64,000 bases of DNA from Streptomyces sp. ISL-10 (GCF_018614575.1 NZ_JAGGOJ010000012.1:1-64000); one strand, 5' to 3'; shown: positions 31,784-40,532, counted from the first letter of the stretch. The notes: generated by a model from the sequence alone, not told the origin. Program-made: numbers and translations.

Positions 31784-33583
31784 CTAATCGACGTCTTCGA
31801 GTGTGATCAGTCCCTGCGGGCGTTCCAGCCGCAGCTCCGACGAGCCGGCGACTGCGCTCCGCCCCAGGTGGAGCACGGTGTTCTGGAGCAGCATCGAGAA
31901 CTGAGCGGTGGCCTGTGCCAGGTCCGCGTGCGGCTGCGCCGCGACGGCGAACTCCGCCGGGCTCGCGATCCGCGCCACCGTCCGCCGGTCGACGGCGCCG
32001 ATGCCGCACGCCACGATGTTCGGCCGGTACTGGTGCTGCATCAGCCGCAGGTGCGCGGCCTGCCACTGGCCCCCGTCCGTCGGGTCACCCGCCGCGAGGA
32101 AGAAGACGGTGGGGCGGTTCACGCGCGTCGCCTGCTGCTTGAGCCGTTCCGTCTCCAGCGGTACGAGCTCCAGCAGGCGCTGGAAGACCGGTTCGTACCG
32201 GCAGCCGTGCCCGGTCGGCAGATCGGGGATGCCGGTCTGCCAGGACACCTGGGTGAGCGGCATCCGGACGTCGGCCGTGTCCGAGAAGGTCAGCACGGAC
32301 AGCCGTACGGCCGAGGTGACGTCCGGACTGTTGGCCAGCACGGTCTGCAACGACCGGAGGGTGTCGTGGAGTTGGCTGACGCAGCGTGCCGCGGCAGCCG
32401 ATGTGTCCAGGACGACGTAGACCGGCGCGATGCCGACCGCCGCCGGGCGTGCGTCCTGCGGTGAGGCGTCGTGCCGCGAGGCGGGCTGCGCGGCGTCGGG
32501 CCGCTGTGCAGACGCCGCCGCGTCGGGCCGGGTACCGCCCCACGGCGGCGTCGGCGGCGGGGGCGTCGGGGCCGAGGACGTCGGCGTGGACGCGGGCGGT
32601 GCCGGCTGCGCGACCGGGGGCAGCGCCTGCGCGGCGGCCGGCGCCCCGGCGCCCGACGGCAGCATCCCGCCCATGAGACCGGCCGAAGGCCCCAGCACCC
32701 CCTCGCGCAGTCCTGGCAGATCCACCTCCCGCACGATGCCCTTGTCGATCATGTAGCGGACCATCTCGACCTGTCGCTGCTCCTGGTCCAGGGCCTGCGC
32801 CCGCCGGCCCTCCTCCCAGCGCATCAGGAGATCCATCGCCCGCTCCGTGTCGTTCGGGTGCTTCGCCAGGTGCTCGAGGACGAGGCTGCGGAAGTCGAGC
32901 CGTACCGCGCCGAGAGCGGCGCGCTCCCGCTTGTCCCGCTCGATGCGGGCCTCCTGCCTGATGTCCTCGATCACTTCCTGGTGGCGAGTGTCACCGACCG
33001 CCGCCCTGTGCTGCAGGCGCCCGATCTCCGAGTCACGACCCGCCTTGGTCCGGCTGCGGATGAATTCCCTTGCCGCATCGTCCGGTTCGAGCTGCACATC
33101 GCAGTAGTAGAGCGTGACGCCTTCGGGCAGCGGGACCGGCAGCGCCAGCACTCCGTTGACCCGGGCCTGCGCCTCGAATGCCTCCTCGATCGCGAACTGA
33201 GCGGCATGCGGACGGATCTTGCTGATGAGATACGGGTAGACGACGCGGAGCACATCGGGAAGGTTGCTGCGCACGACCGCGACCGGATCGTGCACGCGGA
33301 ATCCGACGTCGATCGTCGCCTCGAAGCGGTGCGCCTGGTCCTTGCAGGTCAGCGGGGTCTTGGTGAGTTTGGCGGTGCGCCGGTGGTCGCCCAGGTCGAC
33401 GACGTAGCAGAGCTTGTGCTTGCCGAGCCACCGCTGGGTCATCGTGCGGTGCTTCGGCGTCTCGACCTCCCAGCCGCCGCCGTCCAGGGGGTAGACGACC
33501 GCGAAGTTCGGCGGCAGGTTCGGCAGCGTGCCGAGCTGGGCACGCGGCACCGGACGGTTGTTGAGGATCAGCGAGACTGTCAT
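31784..33583 (-). CDS. SPFH/band-7-like protein fused to a degenerate vWA domain
   Basis: The 599-residue product seems to combine an SPFH/band-7-like N-terminal domain (about 20-190; TPLTCKDQAHRFEATIDVGFRV and a later DVQLEP). It continues with a charged coiled coil (190-290), a Pro/Ala linker (about 310-390) and a C-terminal vWA domain. The vWA has lost its metal site: DTSAA replaces D-x-S-x-S, and LAAGDPTD replaces the usual Asp. SPFH proteins form membrane-associated oligomeric cages, so it could scaffold the neighbouring signalling proteins. It starts one base after the NTPase stop. The C-terminal vWA closely mirrors the TerY-like protein downstream, suggesting duplication and divergence. 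Confidence 0.8.
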   Translation of the reverse strand: MTVSLILNNRPVPRAQLGTLPNLPPNFAVVYPLDGGGWEVETPKHRTMTQRWLGKHKLCYVVDLGDHRRTAKLTKTPLTCKDQAHRFEATIDVGFRVHDPVAVVRSNLPDVLRVVYPYLISKIRPHAAQFAIEEAFEAQARVNGVLALPVPLPEGVTLYYCDVQLEPDDAAREFIRSRTKAGRDSEIGRLQHRAAVGDTRHQEVIEDIRQEARIERDKRERAALGAVRLDFRSLVLEHLAKHPNDTERAMDLLMRWEEGRRAQALDQEQRQVEMVRYMIDKGIVREVDLPGLREGVLGPSAGLMGGMLPSGAGAPAAAQALPPVAQPAPPASTPTSSAPTPPPPTPPWGGTRPDAAASAQRPDAAQPASRHDASPQDARPAAVGIAPVYVVLDTSAAAARCVSQLHDTLRSLQTVLANSPDVTSAVRLSVLTFSDTADVRMPLTQVSWQTGIPDLPTGHGCRYEPVFQRLLELVPLETERLKQQATRVNRPTVFFLAAGDPTDGGQWQAAHLRLMQHQYRPNIVACGIGAVDRRTVARIASPAEFAVAAQPHADLAQATAQFSMLLQNTVLHLGRSAVAGSSELRLERPQGLITLEDVD

Positions 33584-33584
33584 G

Positions 33585-35876
33585 TCACACCCCTTCCAGA
33601 TCGAGCTGTGCATGGACGACCGCCGCGGTCAGGGGAATCGGCGCCAGTTCCTCCGGGTCGACCCAGTCGGCCGCGCACCGCCGCAGGATCCGGCCGGTCC
33701 TCGGGTCCCCGTACGCGACCGCCCCCACCATCAGCCGGAACATCTCCCGCAGTGCCGGATCGCGCTCGGCGAGTGCCGCCCAGTTCCGCAGCACCTGTTG
33801 GGCCTCGTCGCCGAAGTGGGCCTGGTTGAGCGACTCGCGCCACAGGGCGATGAACGGTGCGCGCAACTCCTCGCGGTGGTGCGCGTGATGAAGCAGGGCG
33901 GGCCACTGCTCCTCCTCGCCGCCGACTCCGTGCTCGTCCTGGCCCACCACCACCTGTGCCGCGACGATCAGGAAGGAGAGCAACGCCGTCGGCCGCATGC
34001 GGTGGTCCGCGGACCTCTCGTGGAGGGTGCAGAGCACCAGTCCCGCCGAGTCGGCGTTCTGGGCGAGGAGATCGGCCAGACTGCGGCCGACGGCCACAGC
34101 CACGGTCGCCCGGTCGACGACGGCGAGGCGGGCCAGCGCCGCCACGGCCCGCTCGGGGTCCTCGCCCATGCCGTGCATGCGCGCTGCCGTGGCCTGTGCG
34201 AAGGGCCGGCTGCGGTCGGCGAACCATCCTTCGACCAGCGCGTCCGCCCGCTCCCGGATCCAGGGGTCGCGCGAGGCGACGTGAAGGGCGTAGGCGACGG
34301 CGTCGCGCCGCCGCGGGTCCTCGCTCTGCGCCCACGGGTGGAAGATGCGGTCGCACAGGTAGGTGAAGGATTCCGCCGCGATCACCCCGAGCGCGGCAGC
34401 CGCGTACACTCGGACCTCTTCGGCCGGGTGCACGACCAGAGCGGACAGCCAGTCGAGCAACTCGCTCTGGATCTCGTACTGGGTCCACGCGTGCCGGATG
34501 ACCCGCCGCGGATAGGAAGGGTCCTTGTACTCGAGCGCCCGGCCCGGCTCGCCGTCCTCCTTGTCGGTGTCCCGGGCGCGCAGCCGTGTCAGCTGCGTAC
34601 GGCGAGGGGCTGCGAAGGGGTCCCTGATCCGGGGCAGCCGGCCGTCCGGCCCGGCCATCAGCACATGCGGGCGGTCGTCCTCGAGGCGCTCGCGCAGGGC
34701 GCGGGCACAAGTGGCCGTGTACTCCTGCGGCAGGCCGTTGAGCACGGCGAGAGCGATCGCGAGACTCCGCACGGCGGGTTCCTGCAAGCTCTCGACCCAG
34801 ATGTCGAAGTCCTCGTCCGCCCGGCGGGCACGGCGCTCCTTGATGCGCTCGGGATCCAGCCGGCCGGACTCCCACTCCTCACTGATCGCCTCCGCCAGGT
34901 CGGCCGCCTGCTTGCAGGCGGGGTCGCCGTCGAGCAGCTCGTCCAGCAGCTTGTCGATGTCCTCGTGGCCGAGGAGCCGGTCGCGGACCGCGTCGCCGTG
35001 TCGCCAGCGCAGGTGGGAGGAGACGATGCCGCGCTGATCGGGTGCCTCGGTGACGTCGACGACCGCGGTGAGCAGTTCGCTGTCCGCGACCTCGGTGCTG
35101 GAGGCGGTGATCACCAGCCATGCGCCCGCGAGGGCGAGTGCGCCCTGCACCTTCTCGTACACCTCGCCGCGCAGCCCGGCGATTGAGGACGGCTGGTCCA
35201 GCAGGAAGGCGGCGCCGCGCTCGACGGAGTCGCCGTCGCGCTCCAGTAAGTCGGCGAGGGAGGCGAAGTCGACATCGCTGTCCAGGTGGTACTTGGTGGT
35301 GGCTCCCATGCCCTGGAGCAGGCGGACGGCCATGGCGGTCTTCCCGTACCCGGGGGCGCCGCGCAGGATCAGCAGATGCCGGCCGGCGAGGGCCTCCCTG
35401 GCGCCGGACAGGCCGGGGGGCTCCTGGTAGGCGAAGCGCACGCGCTCGTCCATGAGCGGGGAGATGATCCGCAGGCGCCGCTGGGCTCCGCCCAGGAGCA
35501 GGACGTACTTGTCGCCGCCGACGACGTCGCCCTCGACGTTGGCGAAGGCGTTGCGGACCCGGTCGTGGCGCAGGGAGCCCTGCCCCATCTGGCCGGTGGC
35601 CTCGAAGGACTCGGCTCCGGGCCCGGAGCGCGGCGGCTCCCCCTGCGTGCCGCTGCCGTCCCCTCCTCCCGGGGTGCCGGGGTTGCCTCCCGGGCTGCCG
35701 TCGCCCGCTGCGCCGTCGGAGGGCGGGGCCTGTCCTGCTCCGGGGGTCTGTGCCGGGCCGGGCGGGGCTGCGGCGTTACCCGCGGCCCCGGCCGGCCCGC
35801 CCCCCGTACCGGCCGCCGGAGGTACCGCGGGTGCGGCACCTCCGGCGGCCGGCGCTCCTGATGCCGGTGTCGTCAT
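33585..35876 (-). CDS. P-loop NTPase (STAND-like) with HEAT-like C-terminus
   Basis: This 763-residue protein has a disordered Pro/Gly/Ala N-terminus (1-100) and a short motif NVEGDVVGGDKYVLLLGG (113-130). An NTPase domain follows with Walker A GAPGYGKT (173-180), a possible Walker B FLLDQP and a sensor-like VITASS. The remaining 400 residues are alpha-helical repeats (VVHPAEEVRVYAAAALGVIA and others). This order is that of STAND-type signalling ATPases in which a N-terminal adaptor motif connects to a partner. The motif resembles the end of the cyclase-like protein encoded just upstream. Start and stop overlap or abut both neighbours. Confidence 0.8.
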   Translation of the reverse strand: MTTPASGAPAAGGAAPAVPPAAGTGGGPAGAAGNAAAPPGPAQTPGAGQAPPSDGAAGDGSPGGNPGTPGGGDGSGTQGEPPRSGPGAESFEATGQMGQGSLRHDRVRNAFANVEGDVVGGDKYVLLLGGAQRRLRIISPLMDERVRFAYQEPPGLSGAREALAGRHLLILRGAPGYGKTAMAVRLLQGMGATTKYHLDSDVDFASLADLLERDGDSVERGAAFLLDQPSSIAGLRGEVYEKVQGALALAGAWLVITASSTEVADSELLTAVVDVTEAPDQRGIVSSHLRWRHGDAVRDRLLGHEDIDKLLDELLDGDPACKQAADLAEAISEEWESGRLDPERIKERRARRADEDFDIWVESLQEPAVRSLAIALAVLNGLPQEYTATCARALRERLEDDRPHVLMAGPDGRLPRIRDPFAAPRRTQLTRLRARDTDKEDGEPGRALEYKDPSYPRRVIRHAWTQYEIQSELLDWLSALVVHPAEEVRVYAAAALGVIAAESFTYLCDRIFHPWAQSEDPRRRDAVAYALHVASRDPWIRERADALVEGWFADRSRPFAQATAARMHGMGEDPERAVAALARLAVVDRATVAVAVGRSLADLLAQNADSAGLVLCTLHERSADHRMRPTALLSFLIVAAQVVVGQDEHGVGGEEEQWPALLHHAHHREELRAPFIALWRESLNQAHFGDEAQQVLRNWAALAERDPALREMFRLMVGAVAYGDPRTGRILRRCAADWVDPEELAPIPLTAAVVHAQLDLEGV

Positions 35877-36649
35877 GGCCGGCCCGATCCGTCGGTGTTG
35901 ACGTTGACGGTCTTGTTGCCCTGGACCAGGTCGCCCTGGACGGTTCCGACGCTGATTCCGCCTGCGCTCGGCGGGCTGGGACTGTCTGTGCCGCCGCCGT
36001 GCCCGCCGCCGGGCATCGGGGCCCTGACCGGCCCGTTCGTCGGCTCGGCCGGGGGGAGACCGGGCGGGGCCGGGTGTCCGGGCACGGTCACCCAGCTCTC
36101 GATGACCTCGCCGTGCTTGGTCGTGAAGGGCATGGGCAGGTACGCGGCCGGATCGATCGAGCGGTGCCCGTGCCGCACGACGGCCCGGTGGATCTCCTCC
36201 GAGACGACGAAGACCATCCGAGCCGAGACGGCGGCGGCGAGGACGTCCCGCAGCGGCGCCGCGTCGACCAGCCGGCAGGCGGTGTTGACGGCATCCCCGG
36301 ACCAGCCCCGGCCGTCCCGCGCGGCGAGCCCCTGGTGCAGGGCGACTCGGAAGCGCATCGCGTGGGCCGGGCTGTACACGACGGCCTTCTGCCGCAGCTC
36401 GTCGTCAAGGGCACGTATGAAGGGTCCGGCCAGATCGATCGGTGAGACGGTCGCCGGAACGATCATCAGGACGCCGTCGCCGCGGTCCTCGGTGCTGATG
36501 CGCTCGGCCGGTAACCCGGCCCGCGCAAGCGCTTCGCCGAGCACCTCGTACATCCCAGCGCGCAGGGAGCGCTGGATCGGATCGGGCCGTGAGCTGAAGT
36601 TCTCGATGTCCAGCACCACGACCCAGCAGTGCGTGGCCTCACCAGGCAT
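35873..36649 (-). CDS. Class III nucleotidyl cyclase-like protein
   Basis: The 258-residue protein has a class III adenylyl/guanylyl cyclase fold. Both metal aspartates are present (Asp14 in VVLDIENFS and Asp58 in EDRGDGVLMIVP). The transition-state Asn and Arg also remain (GDAVNTACRL, Asn122 and Arg126), so it may be active; substrate choice cannot be read. There is no membrane or GAF domain. After a Pro/Gly linker the C-terminus carries ISVGTVQGDLVQGNKTVNVN, similar to a motif in the next gene product. It is the first gene of the six-gene operon, with ATG 36649 chosen and 36667 possible. The stop overlaps the NTPase start (ATGA). Confidence 0.75.
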   Translation of the reverse strand: MPGEATHCWVVVLDIENFSSRPDPIQRSLRAGMYEVLGEALARAGLPAERISTEDRGDGVLMIVPATVSPIDLAGPFIRALDDELRQKAVVYSPAHAMRFRVALHQGLAARDGRGWSGDAVNTACRLVDAAPLRDVLAAAVSARMVFVVSEEIHRAVVRHGHRSIDPAAYLPMPFTTKHGEVIESWVTVPGHPAPPGLPPAEPTNGPVRAPMPGGGHGGGTDSPSPPSAGGISVGTVQGDLVQGNKTVNVNTDGSGRP

Positions 36650-36862
36650 GGCGGCATCCCCAAACACTTCCGGAAGCGACTACTCGATCACTCGCCCCAG
36701 TAGTACGGCACCAAAGTCCCTTGGGTCTACGCCAATTGACACACAGCGGTGAATGGCCGATTTGCTTCGAAGATGCCATCGGAACGCGGCTTCGGCGCAA
36801 GCCTGCCGAGCCTCTCGTGCCCCTGCTGCCCCGGCACGGCTGTGCCCTCGGAGGGGCTCTCC

Positions 36863-37660
36863 TCAGAGTTCGTAGACGGCGCTCACCGGCGCGTGGTCGC
36901 TCCAGCGCTCGCCGTGCGTGGCCGCGCGTTCCACCCACGCCTTCACGGCCCGCCGCGCCAGCCCTGGCGTCGCCACCTGGAGGTCGATGCGCCAGCCGGT
37001 GTCGTTGTCGAAGGCGCGCCCGCGGTACGACCACCACGAGTAGGGGCCTTCCTGCTCGGGATGCAGGGCGCGCACCACGTCCACGTAGCCGGCCTCCTCG
37101 TACACGCGGGTGAGCCAGTCGCGCTCCTCGGGGAGGAAGCCGGAGTTCTTCCGGTTGCCCTTCCAGTTCCTGAGGTCGGCCTCCTGGTGGGCAATGTTCC
37201 AGTCACCGCAGACCACGGCTTCGCGGCCGTCCGCGGCTGCCCGCTCCCTCAGCTCCTTCAGATACGGCAGGAACTCGGCCATGAACCGCATCTTCTCGTC
37301 CTGCCGCTCCGTGCCCACCTCGCCCGACGGCAGATACAGGCTCGCGACGGTGACGCCGGGCAGGTCGGCCTCCACGTACCGTCCGCTGCCGTCGAACTCG
37401 CTCGACCCGAAGCCGATCCGCACCCGGTCCGGTTCCCGCCGCGTGTACAGCGCGACACCCGCGCGGCCCTTCGCGGCGGCCGGGACGTGCACTGTGAACC
37501 AGCCCTCCGGGCTGCGCACACCGGCCGGCAGCTGGTCGGCCTCGGCGCGCACTTCCTGGAGGCAGACCACGTCGGCGGAGGAGCCCGCGAGCCAGGGGCC
37601 GAAGCCCTTCTTGGCGGCGGCGCGCAGTCCATTCACATTTACGGAGGTAACGGTGAGCAT
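36863..37660 (-). CDS. xthA: Exodeoxyribonuclease III
   Basis: This 265-residue protein is the 3'-5' exonuclease/AP endonuclease of base-excision repair. It has the family motifs SVNVNGLRAA, VVCLQEVRAE (metal Glu), YLPSGE, VVCGDWNIAH (Asp/Asn), WRIDLQVA and the final GERWSDHAPVSAVYEL (catalytic Asp-His). Length is normal. It stands alone, 213 bases downstream of the cyclase-like gene start and pointing the same way. Confidence 0.95.
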   Translation of the reverse strand: MLTVTSVNVNGLRAAAKKGFGPWLAGSSADVVCLQEVRAEADQLPAGVRSPEGWFTVHVPAAAKGRAGVALYTRREPDRVRIGFGSSEFDGSGRYVEADLPGVTVASLYLPSGEVGTERQDEKMRFMAEFLPYLKELRERAAADGREAVVCGDWNIAHQEADLRNWKGNRKNSGFLPEERDWLTRVYEEAGYVDVVRALHPEQEGPYSWWSYRGRAFDNDTGWRIDLQVATPGLARRAVKAWVERAATHGERWSDHAPVSAVYEL

Positions 37661-37749
37661 TCCGGCACCCTACCTACCCCCGGGGCGGCCCGAGGACCGG
37701 CCGGCCACCGGGCCCGGACTCCTCTCGGCCTACCCGTACGCTTTTCAAC

Positions 37750-38238
37750 ATGCAGCTCAGAGCCGTGGCCTTCGACCACCCCGACGCCGTGAAACTGAAC
37801 GACCAGGTCCAGCTCGAATACGTCGAGCGCTACGGGGACGGGGAGGGCGACGTCACCCCGCTCGACGCCTCGATGTTCGCGCCGCCGAGTGGCCTGTATC
37901 TCATCGCCTACGACGCCGAGGACCGTCCGCTGGCCACCGGCGGCTGGCGCTCCCAGGACGACGGCCCGATGGGGTACTCGGACGGGGACGCCGAGCTGAA
38001 GCGCATGTACGTCATACCCGAGGCCCGTGGCCTCGGCCTCGCCCGCCGCATCCTCGCCGCGCTGGAGGAGGACGCCCGTGCCGCCGGCCGGGCCCGGATG
38101 GTGCTGGAGACCGGGGACATGCAGCCCGAGGCCATCGCGCTCTACGCCTCCAGCGGCTACGAGCCGTGCGCGAAATTCGGCCACTACCGCTGCTACGAGA
38201 GCAGCCTGTGCATGGCCAAGCTTTTGACGCGCCCCTGA
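37750..38238 (+). CDS. GNAT-family N-acetyltransferase
   Basis: The 162-residue enzyme has the acetyl-CoA motif LKRMYVIPEARGLGLARRILAALEEDAR (R-G-x-G-x-A) and the later beta strand with ALYASSGYEPC. It lies divergent from xthA across 89 bases. The substrate (amine, antibiotic or protein) is unknown. Confidence 0.9.
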   Translation: MQLRAVAFDHPDAVKLNDQVQLEYVERYGDGEGDVTPLDASMFAPPSGLYLIAYDAEDRPLATGGWRSQDDGPMGYSDGDAELKRMYVIPEARGLGLARRILAALEEDARAAGRARMVLETGDMQPEAIALYASSGYEPCAKFGHYRCYESSLCMAKLLTRP

Positions 38239-38348
38239 CATAACCGCGCCATTCGTGGCACCCTGCCTCACGCACGTCCTTCCGCACCGCCTCGTCCCCC
38301 ACCCCGCCCCTGTGCGCCACCGGGCGGGCACGGCAGAAGGAGACATGC

Positions 38349-39302
38349 GTGAGACGCCATCGCACCGCGGCCGGAACCGTGTTGGCCGTCACGACCCTGC
38401 TCGCCGGGGCGCTGACGGCCACGTCCGCCGGCGCCGCCCCCGTCCCCTCACCCCCGTCCACCCCCACCCCCGCGTCCTTCGCCCCGCGGCAGGCGCCGCA
38501 GGGCTTCTGGACCGCCGAGCGCATGCGCGCCGCCACCCCGCTCGACCTGATGCGCGTGGTCCCCGGCTCGCTCAAGGCCCCGAAGCCCGCGAGTGAGAAG
38601 ACCGTGATCGGGCCGACCGCGTTCCCGCAGCCCGGCGGTCCCTGGACCGGCGGCGGCGCCGTCGTGAAGACGTCGGGCCGGGTGTTCTTCACCTTCCAGG
38701 GCCGTACGGCATCCTGCTCCGGCAACTCGGTCACCAGCCAGAACGGCAGCACGGTCATCACCGCGGGCCACTGCGTGAAGTACCAGGGCTCCTGGCACAC
38801 CAACTGGGTCTTCGTGCCCGCTTACGACAACGGCCAGGCGCCGTACGGGCAGTGGAGCGCGACGAAGACCCTGGCGACCGACCAGTGGGCGGCGAGCGAG
38901 GACATCAACTACGACGTCGGAGCGGCCGTCGTCGCGCCGCTGAACGGCAGGACGCTGGCCCAGACCGTCGGGGCACAGGGTCTGCAGTTCAACGGCGGCT
39001 ACAACAAGGCGATGTACGCGTTCGGTTTCCCCGCGGCCGATCCGTACGACGGCAGCAAGCTGATCCACTGCAGCGGCAACAGCTCCAAGGACTTCCTCTT
39101 CTCCAAGGACCACAGTCTGGGCTGCAACATGACGGGCGGCTCCAGCGGCGGCCCGTGGTTCACCTCGTTCAGCGAGGCGACCGGCACCGGCCTGCAGGTC
39201 TCGGTGAACAGCTTCGGTTACACGTTCCTGCCGAACCGGATGTTCGGCCCGTACTTCGGCAACGAGGCGAAGGCGGTCTACGACAAGGCGCAGACCTCCT
39301 GA
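38349..39302 (+). CDS. Secreted trypsin-like serine protease
   Basis: The product (317 residues) starts at GTG after AGAAGGAG and opens with a clear Sec signal peptide (RRHRTAAGTVLAVTTLLAGALTATSAGAA). A Pro-rich propeptide-like stretch follows. The chymotrypsin-fold domain has its triad in VITAGHCVK (His), DINYDVGAAVV (Asp) and CNMTGGSSGGPW (Ser). Four cysteines in the mature part could form two disulfides. It is likely exported to process proteins outside the cell. A strong hairpin terminator follows. Confidence 0.92.
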   Translation: MRRHRTAAGTVLAVTTLLAGALTATSAGAAPVPSPPSTPTPASFAPRQAPQGFWTAERMRAATPLDLMRVVPGSLKAPKPASEKTVIGPTAFPQPGGPWTGGGAVVKTSGRVFFTFQGRTASCSGNSVTSQNGSTVITAGHCVKYQGSWHTNWVFVPAYDNGQAPYGQWSATKTLATDQWAASEDINYDVGAAVVAPLNGRTLAQTVGAQGLQFNGGYNKAMYAFGFPAADPYDGSKLIHCSGNSSKDFLFSKDHSLGCNMTGGSSGGPWFTSFSEATGTGLQVSVNSFGYTFLPNRMFGPYFGNEAKAVYDKAQTS

Positions 39303-39309
39303 GGTCCTG

Positions 39310-39351
39310 CCCCAGGAGGTCCGGACCGGCTCACGGTCCGGCCTCCCGGGG
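39310..39351. terminator. Bidirectional hairpin terminator
   Basis: CCGGACCG and CGGTCCGG pair across GCTCA, extended by AGGAGG/CCTCC and CCCC/GGGG pairs. The structure lies eight bases after the protease stop and covers the 3' end of the tetR pseudogene. Confidence 0.8.
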
Positions 39352-39897
39352 CCCTACGACCGGGGGCTCACGACCCCGGGCGGCCGTCCGGCCGAGCGCC
39401 ACCGCGCGCAAGTCCCTGATCTCCTGGTCGAGTTCACCGCCGGGGCCGCCGTCGACGAGCCGGTCGAAGACCAGCTGGTCCACACAGGCCAGCAGCGTGA
39501 CGGTCCTGTGGCCCGCTTCCTGCGGCGCCACACCGTGCGCGACGAGGAAGTCCTGCACGGCATCGCGCGCGGCGTTCCGCCGGGGCGCGAGGATCTCGCG
39601 CAGCTCGGGGTGGTGGGCGCTCGCGACGACGCAGGCGTACCGCATCAGGGAGCGCTGCCGGCCCGAGCCGCTGCCGCGTGAAGGCTGCGATGACGGAGGC
39701 CGGTTCACCCGGGTCCCGGGGCGTCGCCGCGGTCACACCTGCGACTCCAGCTCGGCCTGGTCCAGTTCCACGATCCGCCGCACGACCGCTGTCAGCAGCG
39801 CCTTGCGGGTGTGCGGATAGGCGGAAGTGGTGCCGGGCGGCATGCCCGCCGCCCCGTCGACGACGCAATGGGTGAGCGCCCGCATCCCGCCCTCGGC
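39331..39897 (-). pseudogene. TetR-family regulator, truncated and frameshifted
   Basis: Pieces of one TetR regulator lie in successive frames on the minus strand. The end of the HTH (RALTHCVVDGAAGMPPGTTS, then KALLTAVVRRIVELDQAELES) runs to a stop at 39733. A short ATPRDPGEPASVIAAFTRQR piece is in another frame. The ligand domain continues in a third (SLMRYACVVASAHHPELREIL and beyond) to 39331. At least two frameshifts exist and the first helix of the HTH is missing. The break at about 39897 is shared with the adjoining monooxygenase fragment. Confidence 0.75.
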
Positions 39898-40260
39898 GAG
39901 GACCGGCGACGGCTGCGTGGCCCTCCTCGGCGACGCCGCCCACGCCATGACCCCGCATCTCGGGCAGGGCGCGCGCCAGGCGCTGGAGGACGCGGTCACG
40001 CTCGCGGCCACACTCGCCGCCGAGCCCTCGATCGACGCGGCCTTGCGCCGCTACGACGCCGAACGCCGCCCGCGCGCCCAGTCGGTGGCACGCGCCGTCA
40101 GCCGGCCGGATGAGCCACAACTGAGCCACCCCGTCGCGGTGGCGGCCCGCAACACGGCCCTGCGCCAGGCCCCGGCCGGCGTGTCGGTCCGCGCGATCCT
40201 GCGCCACGCGGCCTGGGTGCCACCCCAACTGAATGCCCGCTACGGTGCGGCGCTCCCCGC
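39898..40260 (+). pseudogene. FAD-dependent monooxygenase, C-terminal fragment
   Basis: The fragment carries the conserved GD motif of aromatic-hydroxylase-type FAD enzymes (CVALLGDAAHAMTPHLGQGA) followed by ALEDAVTLAATL and ALRRYDAERRPRAQSVARAV. The FAD-binding N-terminus is absent: sequence before 39898 belongs to the reversed TetR fragment. The frame has no natural stop and runs on across the tRNA gene. Such monooxygenases are often divergent from a TetR gene, so one deletion removed the start of both. Confidence 0.75.
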
Positions 40261-40333
40261 GGCGGCCGACGACGGAAGAGGCGTACGCCACACCTGCCGC
40301 ATCAACCGCCCGGGGCTCGCGCCGGAACGCCGA

Positions 40334-40367
40334 AGAGCCCCGATCGGATCTCTCCGATCGGGGCTCT
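40334..40367 (-). terminator. Terminator downstream of tRNA-Ala
   Basis: Perfect 15-base arms (AGAGCCCCGATCGGA and its complement) flank a four-base loop. On the minus strand it begins ten bases after the end of the tRNA gene. Confidence 0.85.
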
Positions 40368-40376
40368 CAGCTGCGG

Positions 40377-40450
40377 TGGACCTGTGGGGATTTGAACCCC
40401 AGACCCCCTCGATGCGAACGAGGTGCGCTACCAGACTGCGCCACAGGCCC
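40377..40450 (-). tRNA. tRNA-Ala (anticodon CGC)
   Basis: On the minus strand the sequence folds into a full cloverleaf. The acceptor stem GGGCCTG/CAGGTCC contains a G3-U70 wobble, the alanine identity element. The D-arm region is GGCGCAGTCTGGTAGCGC, the anticodon arm CCTCG-TTCGCAT-CGAGG gives CGC, and the T-arm GGGGTTCAAATCCCC is canonical. The encoded 3' end continues as CC but not CCA. A hairpin terminator follows. Confidence 0.93.
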
Positions 40451-40532
40451 TTGCAACGAGTGAAACTCTAGCATCCCCATCGGCGTGCTTGGAAATCCGT
40501 TCCCCGCTGGTCACGGATGCCGCCGGGGCGGG

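Noticed and set aside
40377-40450. tRNA-Ala as attachment site for an integrated element
   Set aside because: No integrase gene lies beside it and no direct repeat of its 3' end was found nearby; the adjacent pseudogenes are explained by a simple deletion.
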